DNA of 64,000 nt. Origin: Sebastes aleutianus. Lineage: Eukaryota; Chordata; Actinopteri; Perciformes; Sebastidae. Position numbers and translations under genes: made by a program. The number at the start of each line of letters is the position of its first letter. Positions within the stretch are counted from its first letter, which is position 1. The stretch is from the NCBI GenBank assembly GCA_916700875.1, contig CAKAKS010000067.1, positions 9,079,591 through 9,143,590 of the forward strand, given 5' to 3'. This document shows positions 48,001 to 58,363 of this stretch, in pieces. The notes under the pieces are model-generated. The model did no database searches. It was not told the origin of the DNA and worked only from the letters and a program-made list of their open reading frames with translations.

Positions 48001-51000
48001 GACCGTGATGAAACTTAGGGGGGCGATGCATCTCATATAACACTGATTGGTCCAAGGAGGGGTGCTGCTATTACAGATTAACGCAAGGTGATATATTTGC
48101 CACTGATTGGCCCAGAGGGGGACTGCGCCATTCATCAAGAGACAACATGTTTACCGTTGTTTTGAACTTATCCTGCACTTGAGGTAATGCTTTATTAGGG
48201 ATTTGCAAACAGAGCCTTATTGTGTTTAAATCTCACCCTGAACTCCTCTTTGATGGGGCTGGAGTTGGTCTGCGGGTCCAGGCGGTTCATGTCGTAGTAC
48301 ACGGAGCGGAGCTGACTGGCGGGAATGGTGGTGTCGCCACAGAGACATGCCTCCAAGATGGCATCGTGGATGAAGACATACTGCTCCTGCAAAAAACAGC
48401 ATCCTCATTGCGGATCTATCAGACTCGTAAGACTCACGATGACGAACAAAATGTGATTTTATTTTCACCAGCAGCAGAAATTCATGAGCCAGTGTTCCTC
48501 TGCGTTTTTGCTAGAAGAATTCATCGACCTTTCCACGACCTTCCCATGATTATTCTTTACCCCTAAGGCAGTTTCTGTGACTAATATTTGTCATTGTCTG
48601 TGTTCAAAGGTTACATTACATATTTTTGCATATTTTAGGTGCGCAGCTGATTTAACTCTGTTATAAAACTCATGACATTTTAAAAACCTTAAAATATTTA
48701 GAGGCTTGAAAGAGAGTATTTTCTTAAATTCAATGACTTTTCAGGTTTTTTCATGACCCCTGTCAAACCCGGGTGACGTTAGCCAGGTTGTAACATCATC
48801 GACATTATTGTCAAATCAAGGCTGACGTCTTAACAACAAAAACAACCCCTGCTGTCCTCAACTTCATGCAGAGCAAAACTGGAAATCGCGACACATTTCC
48901 TCCTCCTCACATCAGTCAGTCAAGCAGTCGACATGGTGACACAGCTTGAGGCTTGATGCAAATCTATTCTGAAGTGACATTTTCAGCTGACACTCCCTTG
49001 TCACTTCGGACCAAAATCCGCGCACATGCACAGGGGTCACTGATTTACAGATTTACAGGGAAACGTGTGTTGCCATTTGTTAAGTCTAGCGCAGAACGTG
49101 AACTGCTGACCTGAGAGTTTGACTAGCTCCGGCTGGGTCGGCGGGTCGGCGGCTACGCGCCGCTCAAACCAGCATCCACAGATTGATAGATCTTATCCGA
49201 GCTCATAAACTATAAACAACAACAAGGCTTTTCATTTCCGCGGACGGATTAAACCACGTTGGAGAGTTAGTGTCTGGCCGCGGGCTGAGGAGCCGTGCCA
49301 ACGAGCCTGAACACCTGCGAGGGAAAACACACACATACACACACTTTGAAGGTCACTGAATTTGAGGCGAGTGACTCAGGGTGAACAACATTGGGTCTCC
49401 AGTTACTCAAATCCCAATTCGGACGTCAACGATGAAACATTTGCCCATTAAGTCCAATGACGCCTGTGATTTAAAGGGAATTACGGGGAAATGATGCATC
49501 CAACGAGACTATGGACACCTCCAGATGGCCGGTGTTCAGGAAAGCGCAAAGTCCTTCGGTAGCCCACACTGGCATAGAGACGGAGGATGAGCCAGGGATG
49601 TTTTCAGCCATCAATATGAGCTAAATGCTCTCAGTTACAAGCCTCTAAACCCTTTTATTATAGCATGTATTGCCAGGCACTTGTGCTCAGCATCCTGGGA
49701 AATAGTCATGGTGTGCACTTCAATAAATGTCTTTTGTGAGAAATGATCATAAAAATGTAAAAGTTGTAGCCATAAGTACATCTGCTGTAAATATAAACAC
49801 TTTGATATTTCAAGCAGGTCAAAACAAGCACTGAAGAGCACTACAGTCGTCACATAGAGGTCAATTATAATTTTGATAGTTTAGTTACAGAATGAAATAT
49901 ATGCCTACTGTTTGAAAAATGTGACACTTGAACTGGCACTTGAAAAATTAAAACTAATTATGCTGCATTTTAAAAGATAATGGGCATCATTAGTCACTGG
50001 CAAAATGCCTCAAAATCTTTACAGCCTGGATCACTTATCCTGTAGAAATATTGACTAATAAATGTCAGGTAATGATTAATTTTTCCTGAAAATAATACAG
50101 GTTTTTTCATAAAAGAGCTCCTTTCTTTGCCATTAATTCTGAGCATTTGTTCTGGAGCACCAGAGAAGTGGGGCTTATGCTAAGAATTACACGCAGATAC
50201 TAGTTAATCCACATTAGATGGCAACAGCCTGTCGATCTGCATCCTCACTCTTCCTTTTTATTCATGAGTCTCTGTGGGCAGGCCCGGTTCTGCTGAGGCC
50301 ACTGTGGGACCAGATTTACCGTACCTCAGTCTGGACCATGTTGACCCGCCGCGAGCGCAGCTCCCTCACGCAGTTGTAAATGTCCACCACACCCTCTCTC
50401 TCCGCCATGTCCAGCATGATGTCGATGACGATGAAACAGCCTGTCCGTCCCGCCCCGGCACTGATGGGAAACACACAGATTGGAAACCTCAGGGATGCAA
50501 TAGAAACACTGATTTTATCCAGAGGAGTAGGACACCTAGAGTTTGACATTGGAAGTACCTATACCATAATTAAAATATATGAAATATGAGTTGTTGTTTT
50601 TTTGCTTTTAATTGCCATATTTTAAAGGGTTGGTTCACAAAAATCTATTTATAACTTATCTCTAGTGGTATCAGACTGCGAAGATAGTTAAAGTGTGAGA
50701 GTATGTAACATTTGAAAGAGGAAATCTATTCGATATTTTCTCTAACAAATGAAAAGTTGAACTCATGAGCAATTCAATACACTCAAGGGTTTTATAGCTA
50801 CAGCCTGGCTTGGTCTGGCATGATCACTAGCGTATAGTGGCTAATGTTAGCTTATGTTACGAATTTTAGCTCAAAATTGCGATATAACGAACATCACTAA
50901 GTCAGTTCACAATTCTTGTGCTACTCTTACATTATGTTTTTATCATGTTTTAGCATCTATCATTACCCTGTAATTTTCACTTGTGGATGCTATTCAGCAA

Positions 51001-54000
51001 AAGTGACATAGTCTCGCTTTAAAGGTGCAGTCAGTGTGTAGGATTTGGCAGCATCTAGCGGTGAGGTTGCGGATTGCAACCAATTGAAATTTCTCCCGTG
51101 TGCCAAACGTGTAGGTAAACTACGGTAGCCGACGCAAAAATGTGAAAACGCTAATGGCCCTATCCAGAGCCAGTGTTTTGTTTGTCCTTTCCGGGCTTCT
51201 GTAGAAACATGGTGGTCGGCTCTGTGAAGAGGACCCGCTCTGTATGTAGATATAAATGGCTCATTCTAAGGTAACGAAAAAACACAGCAATTCTTATTTT
51301 CGCCTGATTATACACACACTAAAGAAAATATAAGTATTAATTTCTATATTCCATTTCTGAAAATAGATCCCCCTAAATGTTACACTCTGTTCCTTTAACA
51401 TATTTGTCTCTTGAATTTCTGCCTCTGCTTAAATTCAATGAAGGTGAATGTGTTAACGGCATTGACAAATTATATTAAAAACAATTAAAGCATCATGTCT
51501 TTCCAAAAACATTGTCCCTGTACTTAGGATAAACCACAGATTTTGGACTATTTATTTCGATACCACTAGCAGTAATTGAGTAAATATGTTTGTTTTGTGA
51601 TTTTGTTTGTAATTTAGGTGAACTGACCCTTTAAGAGCAAAGGAACTTTTGAAGACAAAATTATTTTACTTACTAACAATAAGACTGACAAAAATGTCAC
51701 TCATGTCAGAGGAAATAGTGTTGTTCTTTATATTCTTTAGGTTGATCTTTTTACAGTCTGGTTTGTGTCCACAATATTGGCTATGATCTACAGTTGTGCA
51801 CAGGTCTACTCTGCACAACTCTACAATCTACAGACCAAATAAAACCAGGGAGAATACTATGAACTACCTGGTAGGACAGATAAGAGGTCTACACAAGTGT
51901 ACAATGACTGGTTAGGCAGAGTAGGAACAAAAGTATGAAAAACAGAGTAGTCAGTTCCAGTGCACACCAACCTGCAGTGAATCACCATGGGCCCAGCATT
52001 GGTCAGAGTCTTGGACTTGACTCTCCTAATAAAGCCCAGCAAGCCTGTTGCGTGATAGGGCACCCCGTGGTCCGGCCACCCCGTGAAGTGAAACTGTCGG
52101 ATCTCCCGGATCTCATGGGCCCCTCTCTGAGGAACAGAGTCATCATGTTAAACACACAGCAGAAGACGTCGGGGATGTGGTGAGAAGACAGTGAGGACAC
52201 AGTGTGCAGACGATGTGAGAGGTCTTCTAAAGCAAACAACGAGTTGGATTGAATACAAACACACACTTCATGGGCAGAGTCAAGGAGGGGGTTGAGCAAA
52301 GTTTCCATTATCTCCCAGCAAACAGGATGTTCAAGGCTGCTGTAGCCTTATTTCTTTATCTACTTTAGTACTTCTCAGGCATACCTTCCCTCCAGGGACA
52401 CAGTATTATATGTCACATCTACAGTGTAGACCACTTCGCAGTTCTACTGTAAACAGAAACATTCCACGTGTTCCAGTTTATTTACTGTCAGTGCAAGGAA
52501 CCTATAAAAAAAGGAAGGGTAATTACGTGACTGAACTCACAGAGCAGTTTTGTTTTCAATGACTAATAACTGTTAATGATATTATAATATTCAAGAGAAC
52601 TAACGCTCTCTCGATAATGTTTCCTATTATTGTCAGGAGGTTTGAAATGCCTAATAAATCTGGATGTTTATATTGGTACTTGCGAAATTAGAATGGCGTC
52701 ACGATGACTTAATGAATCATCCTCCTTTTATAAATTCCTTGGTTGCAGCGGTTGCATCCGAAATTCCATACTAACATGCTATTTAGTACGCTTAAACAGT
52801 ATGTGAGATTTTTTAGTATGTTTGAAACCTTAGTATGAAAAAAATAGTAAGCAAATTGCATACTATTTCTGATGAAATATTACAGTATCCAAACGCTGGA
52901 CACTACGGTAGCATAAATATCCAACAATGCGGTAGTGACGACAACGTTCATAACAGGCGTTGACGGACAGCTCTGTAACGTTAGTAACACTTCAATTTAA
53001 GTGTAAATCTAAGATTCCACTTTGCTAGGCGTAATATATTCTCTAAATTTGTTTAGATTTTATGATTCTCACACATCATTTGGTCACATGAGGTTGTCAC
53101 GGGTTACCATGACGACACGTCTCCAACCGGCAAGGAGGCTCTAAGGAAGTGACAATGTAAATTACCGCTCAGTGCGTCCGAAAAGATACATACTGCTGTT
53201 TATTTACATAAATTAATGTTGAACAATAGTACACTTAGGCTTCGTCTGAAATCGCATACTATATCTACATACTCAATAGTTGTATAATTTGTTATCGTTC
53301 AACATGCTTTTGTGTGAATAAACAGTATTATGTATCTTTTCGGACGAACTGAGCAGTAATTTATGTTGTCACCTCCTGAGAGCCTCCTTGACGATTTGGA
53401 GACGTGTAACCATGGTAACTCGTGCCAACCTCATGTGACCAAAACAACGATTTGTAAGAATCAAAGTCTGAATTAATTCAAAATATATATTACACCTAGA
53501 AAAGTGAAATCTTATACTTACAGTAAAATTAAAGCGTTATTGATGTTACAGAGCGGTCCGTCAACGTCTGCTATGAACGTTGTCATCACTACCACATTGC
53601 ATTGTGGGATATTTATGCTGCCGCAGTGTCCAGCGTTGCATACTGTAATATTTCACCAGAAATAGTATGCAATTCGCGTACTATTGGTTTCATATTAATG
53701 TTTCAGACATACTAAAATACCTCACATACTGTTTTAGTATACTAAATAGCATGTTAGTATCGAATTTCGTACGCAATCTTATTGTAGTGCATTGTATGTG
53801 ATTTCGGATCACATCAGCTGACAGTTAGTAAACATGGAGCCAAGCTGTTGCCTAACCATGCAATAATCTGGACACTGCGAGTGTAACATTTTTAATAAGT
53901 TTTAGTAAGTTGTGATTGTAACTTAAATTACTAACTGTTTGTTCTTCAACATGAATTAATCAACATTTAAAGTTAAACAGCGGGAACCTAATGGTTAGAG

Positions 54001-57000
54001 AGAGTCTCAATGGGTCCCACTGGGGAAACCTGATTTAAATAAAGTGAACAGTACATGCTGTCCTTCCTTAGCAACAGTGTTGAGGGTAATGTGCTACTGT
54101 GAACTGCATTCGATTACTGTGTTTATGTGGTCTGTTTCCTTACTTTTTTAAAGTTACTATGTGTGGAATTGTAATTGATTATATCATCTTTCATATTATT
54201 CTGGGGGCATGCATCTTGTTTGAATAATCCTTGTGAAAATTGGTACGATCCATGTGTTGCTTTCAGCCCATTCACCTCAGTGTGATCTGTGGCATGGAGG
54301 TTGGGAGCTGCATGCAATACTGCCTACCAAACAATCCAAATACCAATACTATTAAAAAAACTAAAAAATGTGTTAAAAAAATCAAAAATTCTGCAGCTTA
54401 TTGTGCAGGATCATGCTCGCTGTTGCTAGTTGAAAACAATGGGAATGAGTAATTTTAAAACAACATTTGACAACAAGTTTAGCAGCACAAGTCATATTGC
54501 TATGACTTTAATAAGTTGTTTTATAAAGGATGCATTTGAAACAGAACATCACGTTGCAGTTGCAAAGAAACTTTTAAAAGTTGCTTGTGAATTAAGCACA
54601 TAACCATTAAGTCAAACTGCAATAGTCAAAGGTTGAGGTCTAGTACCGAGAACAAGTATGCATACATTTCAGACCTCTTAGTGCACAATGGATGGTAAAA
54701 AGTGTACCTTCTCTACAGCAAAGGTCCTGATGACGTACTCTGACAGCAGCTCAGTCTCTATCAGCGTCACCTTGATGTCTCTGTAGATCTCAGTGTCGTC
54801 GGGCCAGTACTTACAGCACTTCACCTTAAGAGTGACAAAAGCAAGAGCTTTTTAACCACATGCACATAAAACTGTTTTCTAACTGCAATGCATTTCCATT
54901 TCCATTCACACAATGCTTAATTTCTCCCCACACACTGTCACAGCTTATTTGAATGTCGGCAAGTTTGCACGGCATCATTTCTTTTCCCGCAGTAAAGATA
55001 ATTGTCACCTGATATATGCCACCTGATATTTCAGTGAGGCATTTCTTTAAAGTCAAAATGAGATTTTCTTCACATTAGTTTCAACCGCTGGTCAAGGATC
55101 TGCTGCAAATGGGAATCTTATGTATCGATGGAGAGCTCATTCTCACATTATTGCTTTTTCATTCTCACATCGATAATGTGAAAATGAGTCTAAAGGTAGA
55201 CCGTGCAGCATCTGGAACAGAGCAGAATGAGACACTGAGGGGTGTGTAAGATTTGTCCACCTTAAGTTTTTGACTACCGGTGCGGAGAAATAGCACAAAA
55301 CATTAAGAAAATAGTGTACGACAATTGGATGAGGGAGATATAATGACAATCCAATAATGATATGAAATAATAAACCCTCAGCTGTTTAAAACAGATTTCC
55401 CAACAGAAACCTAAAACACCCCACTGGAAATATTACTTGTATTAGGTATCATAAGATACCCTCCTTCTCCCCCCGTTCAATTAAACTGAAGATACTGGGG
55501 GAGTGAGGCTGGTGATAGAGATTGAGATCATGGAGGTATATCAGAGAATGATAATTTTTGATGAGGGATAAATGCGACATCAGCCACAACCAGATTCAAT
55601 TTTCATTTCTGGAGTCTACGCGCTGATTAGGAATGAAATGAGATTTTGGTTTGTGGAGTGACACAGACAGAGGGGGACTTTCAGGTCCCTCTCTCTGACA
55701 CCCCTGATGACTAATCCCCGATGACAATCACAAATCCACCGTCCGCTTCCAGCCAGATTGAATTAGGCAAAAGCCATTACCTTATTAGATCACTCTGAAT
55801 CAGGCGCCTGGTTTGGGGGGGGAATTAGCCTTTGGGCTAAATTATGCCAGCGTACACACAGATGTTCTTTTTTCGTGGGCACACTTATGAGCATGACTGT
55901 GTGTGTGTGTGTGTGCATGCCACTTGAACTCACTCGCTCTATATGGATAATGTGTATGGAAAAGAAGCACACGTAGCATCCCCTCATCACACACATCAGC
56001 ACACCACCTTCCAAACCAAATCTCTCATACATCAAAGTACGCTGAGCGCCGCCCCTGTGTGCGAAACCAGCGGGACACAGAGGCTGTGTGTGTGCCAGGA
56101 TTTCCCAGAGTTCATCAGCAACTGTGCCGAGCAGATGGCCCACTGTGATATGGCGGAGTGATTTTTATGGGGCCCTCTGAGGAGCCACCGTCACTGTGAC
56201 CAACTGTGCCTGCCGCCCGCCATTGGACAAGGATCATATAACAGACGGTTTGGGGGCCGGGGCCCGCCGAGGACGGCACCGCAGCTAAGCAGGTGTGGAG
56301 AAGGTGTGGGGCGGGGCGGGCTGGGCTCAGCTACTGTAGAGGAACGGCCTAATGAGGTACCTAGAGATGGGCCCATGAATCATTATCAGCTCTGCTACAT
56401 TTAAGCCCCACCAAAAATGCACATCAGCGAAATCAAGGTGTACCTGTGTTTAAGGGGCTTTCGGTGTGAATGTGTTTAAAATTCTGGGAGAAAATCCCCT
56501 GGCAGTCAAAGAATTACACTGTACGTTAAGACCTTCATTTTCTCTTGATTATAACCTAACCGGGAGGAACTACAGTGCAAGTTAAGTGGAACAAATTAGG
56601 ACTGAAGTAGAGTTTTTTTTCTTTTTCCGAGGTAGACCACATGCTATAGTGAAAAAAAAAGAAAAGTCAAGGCTCTAGCATTAGTTTGAACATTATGAAC
56701 CGTCCTCACCACTCAATAACAATCGCCTTTTGTCCAATGAGGACAACATTAAGAGATGTTTCTGGTAGGAGCTGGCGGCAACAGCGGAGTATAATCTCCT
56801 GTTATAGAGCCACTCAGATGAAACAGTACTCAGTTGCCTGGATGCCTCTGTGGTAATGAAGGCCATCAATCAGTTTCTTCTCACTTCTCACTGATCAGAT
56901 AGATGGAAAAAGAGCTGGCGGCACGCGAGACCCATGCCTCACTAAGCCAGCATGTGCGCGCGCACACACACACACAGACACACACAGAAACACACAGAAA

Positions 57001-57276
57001 CACACAGAGACACACACACACACATAGAAACATCTGGGCACTGATGTCCGAACACACAAAGGCACTAAAAAAAGATAGCTCAGTTTGCCTTGAGATACAA
57101 TCAGGCTGTCAGTCGACTGGGGGCAAGGTAATCTTATTTGAGATCTGCGGTTAGAGCGAACATCTAATTAATACCCACCCTGCCCACTTCCACCAGGTTT
57201 GTCACCATGACGATAGCTGCCGTATTCTCCTGCCAGACCATCCTCCAGAAGTCGAAGACCGTCTCCTGCATGGGGC
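36027..57276 (-). CDS. ptprm: Receptor-type tyrosine phosphatase mu, 3' part (11 coding exons; 5' part outside window)
   Basis: Eleven exons spliced by GT-AG introns in consistent phase encode the last 479 or so residues. The protein is a type I membrane receptor of the R2B family (MAM, Ig and fibronectin repeats outside, two phosphatase domains inside) that mediates homophilic cell adhesion and removes phosphate from tyrosine. The window covers the distal part of D1: the PMQETVFDFWRMVW block, the WPD loop GWPDHG, the P-loop HCSAGAGRTG and the Q-loop NMVQTEEQY. D1 therefore looks catalytically intact. All of D2 follows, with GWPMYRD instead of WPD and HCLNGGGRSG in the P-loop, the usual low-activity form of this family. 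The C-terminus DQYKFCYEVALEYLNSG matches human PTPRM as I remember it. The D1 substitutions also favour PTPRM over PTPRK, PTPRT and PTPRU. Whether this is the a or b fish duplicate cannot be told. Confidence 0.93.
36081..37713 (-). other. ptprm intron (1.6 kb)
   Basis: Contains the repeat at 36313-36668. The other recognisable item is a sequence starting at 37419 directly after TTAA (AGGAGAAATCCACCAATTTT), which looks like the left end of another TTAA-type element; no matching right end was found. Confidence 0.5.
36313..36668. mobile_element. Short inverted-end element (AGGGCTGCAAC type)
   Basis: The left end AGGGCTGCAACTAATGATT and the right end TTAATCGTTGCAGC are complementary at their tips, and the interior contains ATTAATCGATTATC-like motifs. 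It resembles a very common fish repeat by recall. Single copy in this window. Confidence 0.6.
37714..37849 (-). CDS. ptprm: ptprm exon: D2 P-loop and following helix
   Basis: Encodes (L)NGGGRSGTFCAISIVCEM through NNKPNMVDLL. Starts in phase 2 (CT|G). The donor is GTGAGG and the acceptor TTTAG. It contains the D2 phosphate-binding loop residues GGGRSG. Confidence 0.95.
38055..38218 (-). CDS. ptprm: ptprm exon: D2 pseudo-WPD loop to P-loop cysteine
   Basis: Encodes PQDGYRMVQQFQFLGWPMYR through GGEGRTVVHC plus two bases of the next codon. The WPD aspartate position is occupied by Met (GWPM). The catalytic cysteine position is kept (VVHC). Donor GTGAGT, acceptor TTCCAG. Confidence 0.95.
38699..40583. 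mobile_element. Probable F4-type TTAA element with insertion
   Basis: The left end AAGGTCAGTTCACCCAAAC and the complement of the right end (GGGTGGACTGACCCT, followed by TTAA at 40584-40587) match. The same right end occurs at 51630 and 26509. The left TTAA is not preserved. An inner element interrupts it. Confidence 0.5.
39576..40155. mobile_element. Inverted-end MITE nested in the previous element
   Basis: The left end TAATGCCTAGTTTACACTAC and the complement of the right end (TAAGCCAAGTTCACACTTCA) agree with few mismatches. The interior is G+C-rich at the left and includes GTCGGGGAGTCGTTGT. Non-coding. Confidence 0.6.
40963..41088 (-). CDS. ptprm: ptprm exon: D2 central strand region
   Basis: Encodes 42 residues from LCPQYWPENGVHRHGPIQVE to IFRIYNAAR, phase 0 at both ends. 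Acceptor GTTTAG, donor GTAAAC. Confidence 0.95.
41821..42406. mobile_element. TTAA foldback element F1, complete copy
   Basis: A 586-bp palindrome-like element. Ends are AGGGATAGTT and AATTATCCCT, with intact TTAA on the right (42407-42410) and a mutated TTAT on the left. The arms are about 200 bp. The inner core holds a perfect 24-bp inverted pair (42104-42127 and 42152-42175). No coding frame. Confidence 0.85.
42705..43235. mobile_element. TTAA element F2, second copy
   Basis: Begins AGAGGAGCTTTTATGCT after TTAA (42701-42704) and ends AACGTCCCCT before TTAA (43236-43239). Collinear with 5438-5952 in the same orientation. Confidence 0.85.
44423..44554 (-). CDS. ptprm: ptprm exon: D2 substrate-side segment
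   Basis: Encodes 44 residues from SYKQPSAFIVTQHPLPNTVK to VMLNDVDPAQ, phase 0 at both ends. Acceptor CTCCAG, donor GTAAAC. Confidence 0.95.
45060..45521. mobile_element. Inverted-end MITE (AGGGTTGGTAATCTT)
   Basis: Left end AGGGTTGGTAATCTT and right end AAGATTACCAACCTT are near-perfect complements. An A-homopolymer interrupts the interior near 45157. Non-coding. Confidence 0.75.
46611..47600. mobile_element. TTAA foldback element F1, long copy
   Basis: Lies between TTAA at 46607-46610 and at 47601-47604. Ends are AGGGATAGTTCGGGTG and AACTATCGCT. The outer arms match the other F1 copies. A second layer of inverted sequence (about 47134-47205 against 47340-47410) and a separate hairpin (46781-46959) make almost the whole element self-complementary. 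Confidence 0.85.
46781..46959. repeat. Hairpin insert inside F1
   Basis: Arms of about 45 bp contain GGTCCAAAGCACACTGGAGC and its complement. The block is absent from the copy at 41821-42406. It is a probable separate small element. Confidence 0.6.
47675..47848 (-). CDS. ptprm: ptprm exon: start of D2
   Basis: Encodes 58 residues from TLNMVTPTLRVEDCSIALLP through EKNRCMDVLPPDRC to SSNYINAALMD; phase 0 at both ends. EKNRC is the D2 counterpart of the KNRY phosphotyrosine-recognition motif, with Tyr replaced. Acceptor GACAG, donor GTAAGA. Confidence 0.95.
48237..48386 (-). CDS. ptprm: ptprm exon: end of D1 and D1-D2 linker
   Basis: Encodes EQYVFIHDAILEACLCGD through QTNSSPIKEEFR (50 residues), phase 0 at both ends. 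It contains the last D1 helix and the linker to D2. Acceptor TTGCAG, donor GTGAGA. The neighbouring intron 47849-48236 is 388 bp and has no recognised feature beyond a possible repeat fragment at 48000-48120. Confidence 0.95.
48387..50324 (-). other. ptprm intron (1.9 kb)
   Basis: No transposon copy or exon was recognised. Confidence 0.5.
50325..50460 (-). CDS. ptprm: ptprm exon: D1 P-loop and Q-loop
   Basis: Encodes (S)AGAGRTGCFIVIDIMLDM through RSRRVNMVQTE. With the preceding exon it forms HCSAGAGRTG, the catalytic signature with Cys nucleophile and Arg intact, and the Q-loop Gln of NMVQTE. Phase 2 entry (AG|T), phase 0 exit. Confidence 0.96.
50626..51630. mobile_element. TTAA element F4 with nested F5
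   Basis: TTAA lies on both sides (50622-50625 and 51631-51634). Ends are AGGGTTGGTTCACAA and GGTGAACTGACCCT, imperfect complements. The inner 372 bp (51023-51394) is an independent element with its own TTAA pair. Confidence 0.8.
51023..51394 (+). mobile_element. TTAA element F5, compact copy
   Basis: TTAA at 51019-51022 and 51395-51398. Contains the family blocks TCTAGCGGTGAGGTTGC and GGCTCATTCTAAGGTAACGA. This is the cleanest copy in the window and serves as reference for the copies at 15008, 24216 and 33711. Confidence 0.85.
51972..52126 (-). CDS. ptprm: ptprm exon: D1 WPD loop
   Basis: Encodes RGAHEIREIRQFHFTGWPDH through GPMVIHC plus two bases of the Ser codon. GWPDHG carries the general-acid Asp. 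Acceptor CCTCAG, donor GTTGGT (a weaker but acceptable donor). Confidence 0.95.
52127..54707 (-). other. ptprm intron (2.6 kb) with a 1-kb foldback element
   Basis: Contains the palindromic element at 52754-53774; the rest shows nothing recognised. Confidence 0.6.
52754..53774. mobile_element. Long foldback element, arms about 470 bp
   Basis: The left arm (about 52754-53225) is the diverged reverse complement of the right arm (about 53300-53774), with a loop near 75 bp. Matching blocks are CATACTAACATGCTATTTAG, AGATACATACTGCTGTTTAT and CATGAGGTTGTCACGGGTTA with their complements. It is not flanked by TTAA and no duplication was resolved. There is no coding frame. Confidence 0.85.
54708..54824 (-). 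CDS. ptprm: ptprm exon: D1 middle
   Basis: Encodes 39 residues from VKCCKYWPDDTEIYRDIKVT to VIRTFAVEK, phase 0 at both ends. Acceptor CTTAAG, donor GTACAC. Confidence 0.95.
54825..57178 (-). other. ptprm intron (2.4 kb)
   Basis: Contains a TG microsatellite (55897-55916) and an interrupted CA array (56958-57030). A G+C-rich stretch lies at 56160-56340. No exon was recognised. Confidence 0.5.
56958..57030 (+). repeat. Interrupted (CA)n array
   Basis: CA runs broken by CAGA units. Confidence 0.9.
57179..57276 (-). CDS. ptprm: ptprm exon: first one inside the window
   Basis: Encodes (G)PMQETVFDFWRMVWQENTAA to VTNLVEVGR. It starts two bases into a Gly codon, so the preceding exon, which should end in the TQG segment, must lie beyond 64000; it was searched for and not found in 57277-64000. 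The acceptor has a strong pyrimidine tract. Confidence 0.94.
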
Positions 57277-57545
57277 CTTAGAGAGGGAGAGAGAGGGAAT
57301 GAGTATTTTTTGAAGTCAGTAAATGACATGTACAGTCACTTTATTACATTCTCTATTGATCCCATTTTATAGTGTTTATTACAACAGAAGCTATTTTCCT
57401 TATTACAGACAAAATCCAGCTATTCTGTCCTGTTGACCTTCAAAGAATCTGTGTTTTTAGTTGTATACTCTGTCATGCATTGTACCTGGATTATTTTTTA
57501 ACTGCAGGCTGTTTTTCTGATCTATCAATACATACACTATATGGC

Positions 57546-58363
57546 CAAAAGTAACCCCAAGCTGTGTCTCAATCAGTGTACTTCTGTACTTACACTGCAC
57601 TATGAGTACCCGGATGGTGTACACATAACGGTCAAAAAGTTGAGTGTGGAACGCTGGACACTTGTCACTCTTTAACGGCCGTGTCTAGAAGGTAACATGC
57701 AAATTGCAAAATTCTCGCGAGATTGTTAAGGTGAGGCATTGACCACGAATGGTTAAGGTTAGGCATTGACCTCGAATGGTTAGGGTCAGACATTGACATC
57801 AAATGGTTAAGGTTAGGCATTGACCACGAATGGTTGAGGTTAGACATTGACCTCGAATGGTTAAGGTAAGGCATTGACCACGAATGGTTAGGGTTAGGCA
57901 TTGACATCAAATGGTTATGGTTAGGCATTGGCCTCAAATAGTAGGATAAGGTTAGGGCAATAGTAATAAGTTTAGGATAGGGCGTCGGGCAGCGGTCACC
58001 ATCTTGGCTTTGTAGCGGAAGGGGATGTTCCAGCAGCAGTTGCTTTGGTGAACAAACACCGCACCATACAAATGTAAGTTAAGTGTAACTTAAGTATAAT
58101 TTAACTAACTATAATGTTGTCAGATAGAAGCCATCAGTATTGTTTATCGGATAAATTTAGCAGTCTGTAATGATTTGGTACAGCAAACAATATCGTTTGC
58201 ATAGATAGCTGGCTAACAATGGCGATCGTCATCGCCGTGTTTGATTTGAGACAACACTACCCTTTAAAAATTCGTGCACTACGCAAGTAAGTACATAGTG
58301 TACAAAACGTACTACATGGAAGTGTACTAACGGAAGTATCTGAATTGAGACGCTGCAAAAGTA
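57546..58363. mobile_element. hAT-like insertion with 8-bp CAAAAGTA duplication
   Basis: CAAAAGTA occurs at 57546-57553 and 58356-58363, immediately bordering an 802-bp block. The block's tips, GCTGTGTCTCAATC near the left and the complement of TTGAGACGCTG at the right, are inverted repeats, with seven extra bases at the left. The flanking sequence joins into one continuous host motif (GGCCAAAAGTATG) when the insert is removed. It contains a 27-bp minisatellite. No coding frame. Confidence 0.65.
57725..57950. repeat. 27-bp minisatellite with telomere-like core
   Basis: About eight copies of a unit of the form CATTGACCACGAATGGTT followed by AAGGTTAGG, with variants. The units contain GGTTAG and GGTTAGGGTTAGG (57883-57899). 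The minus strand therefore stays open as a 9-residue repeat. Confidence 0.9.

Larger units (their letters stand above)
50461..51971 (-). other. ptprm intron (1.5 kb), mostly transposon
   Basis: About two thirds of the intron is the F4 element (50626-51630) with an F5 copy nested in it. Confidence 0.6.

Noticed and set aside
50274..50546. 90-codon plus-strand frame
   Set aside because: Antisense shadow of the D1 P-loop exon of ptprm.
57883..57899. GGTTAGGGTTAGG as an interstitial telomere
   Set aside because: Only two hexamers within a 27-bp unit; it is part of the minisatellite rather than a true telomeric array.
57665..57937. 90-residue frame with MPNLNHSWSM-type repeats
   Set aside because: Translation of the 27-bp minisatellite, not a gene.
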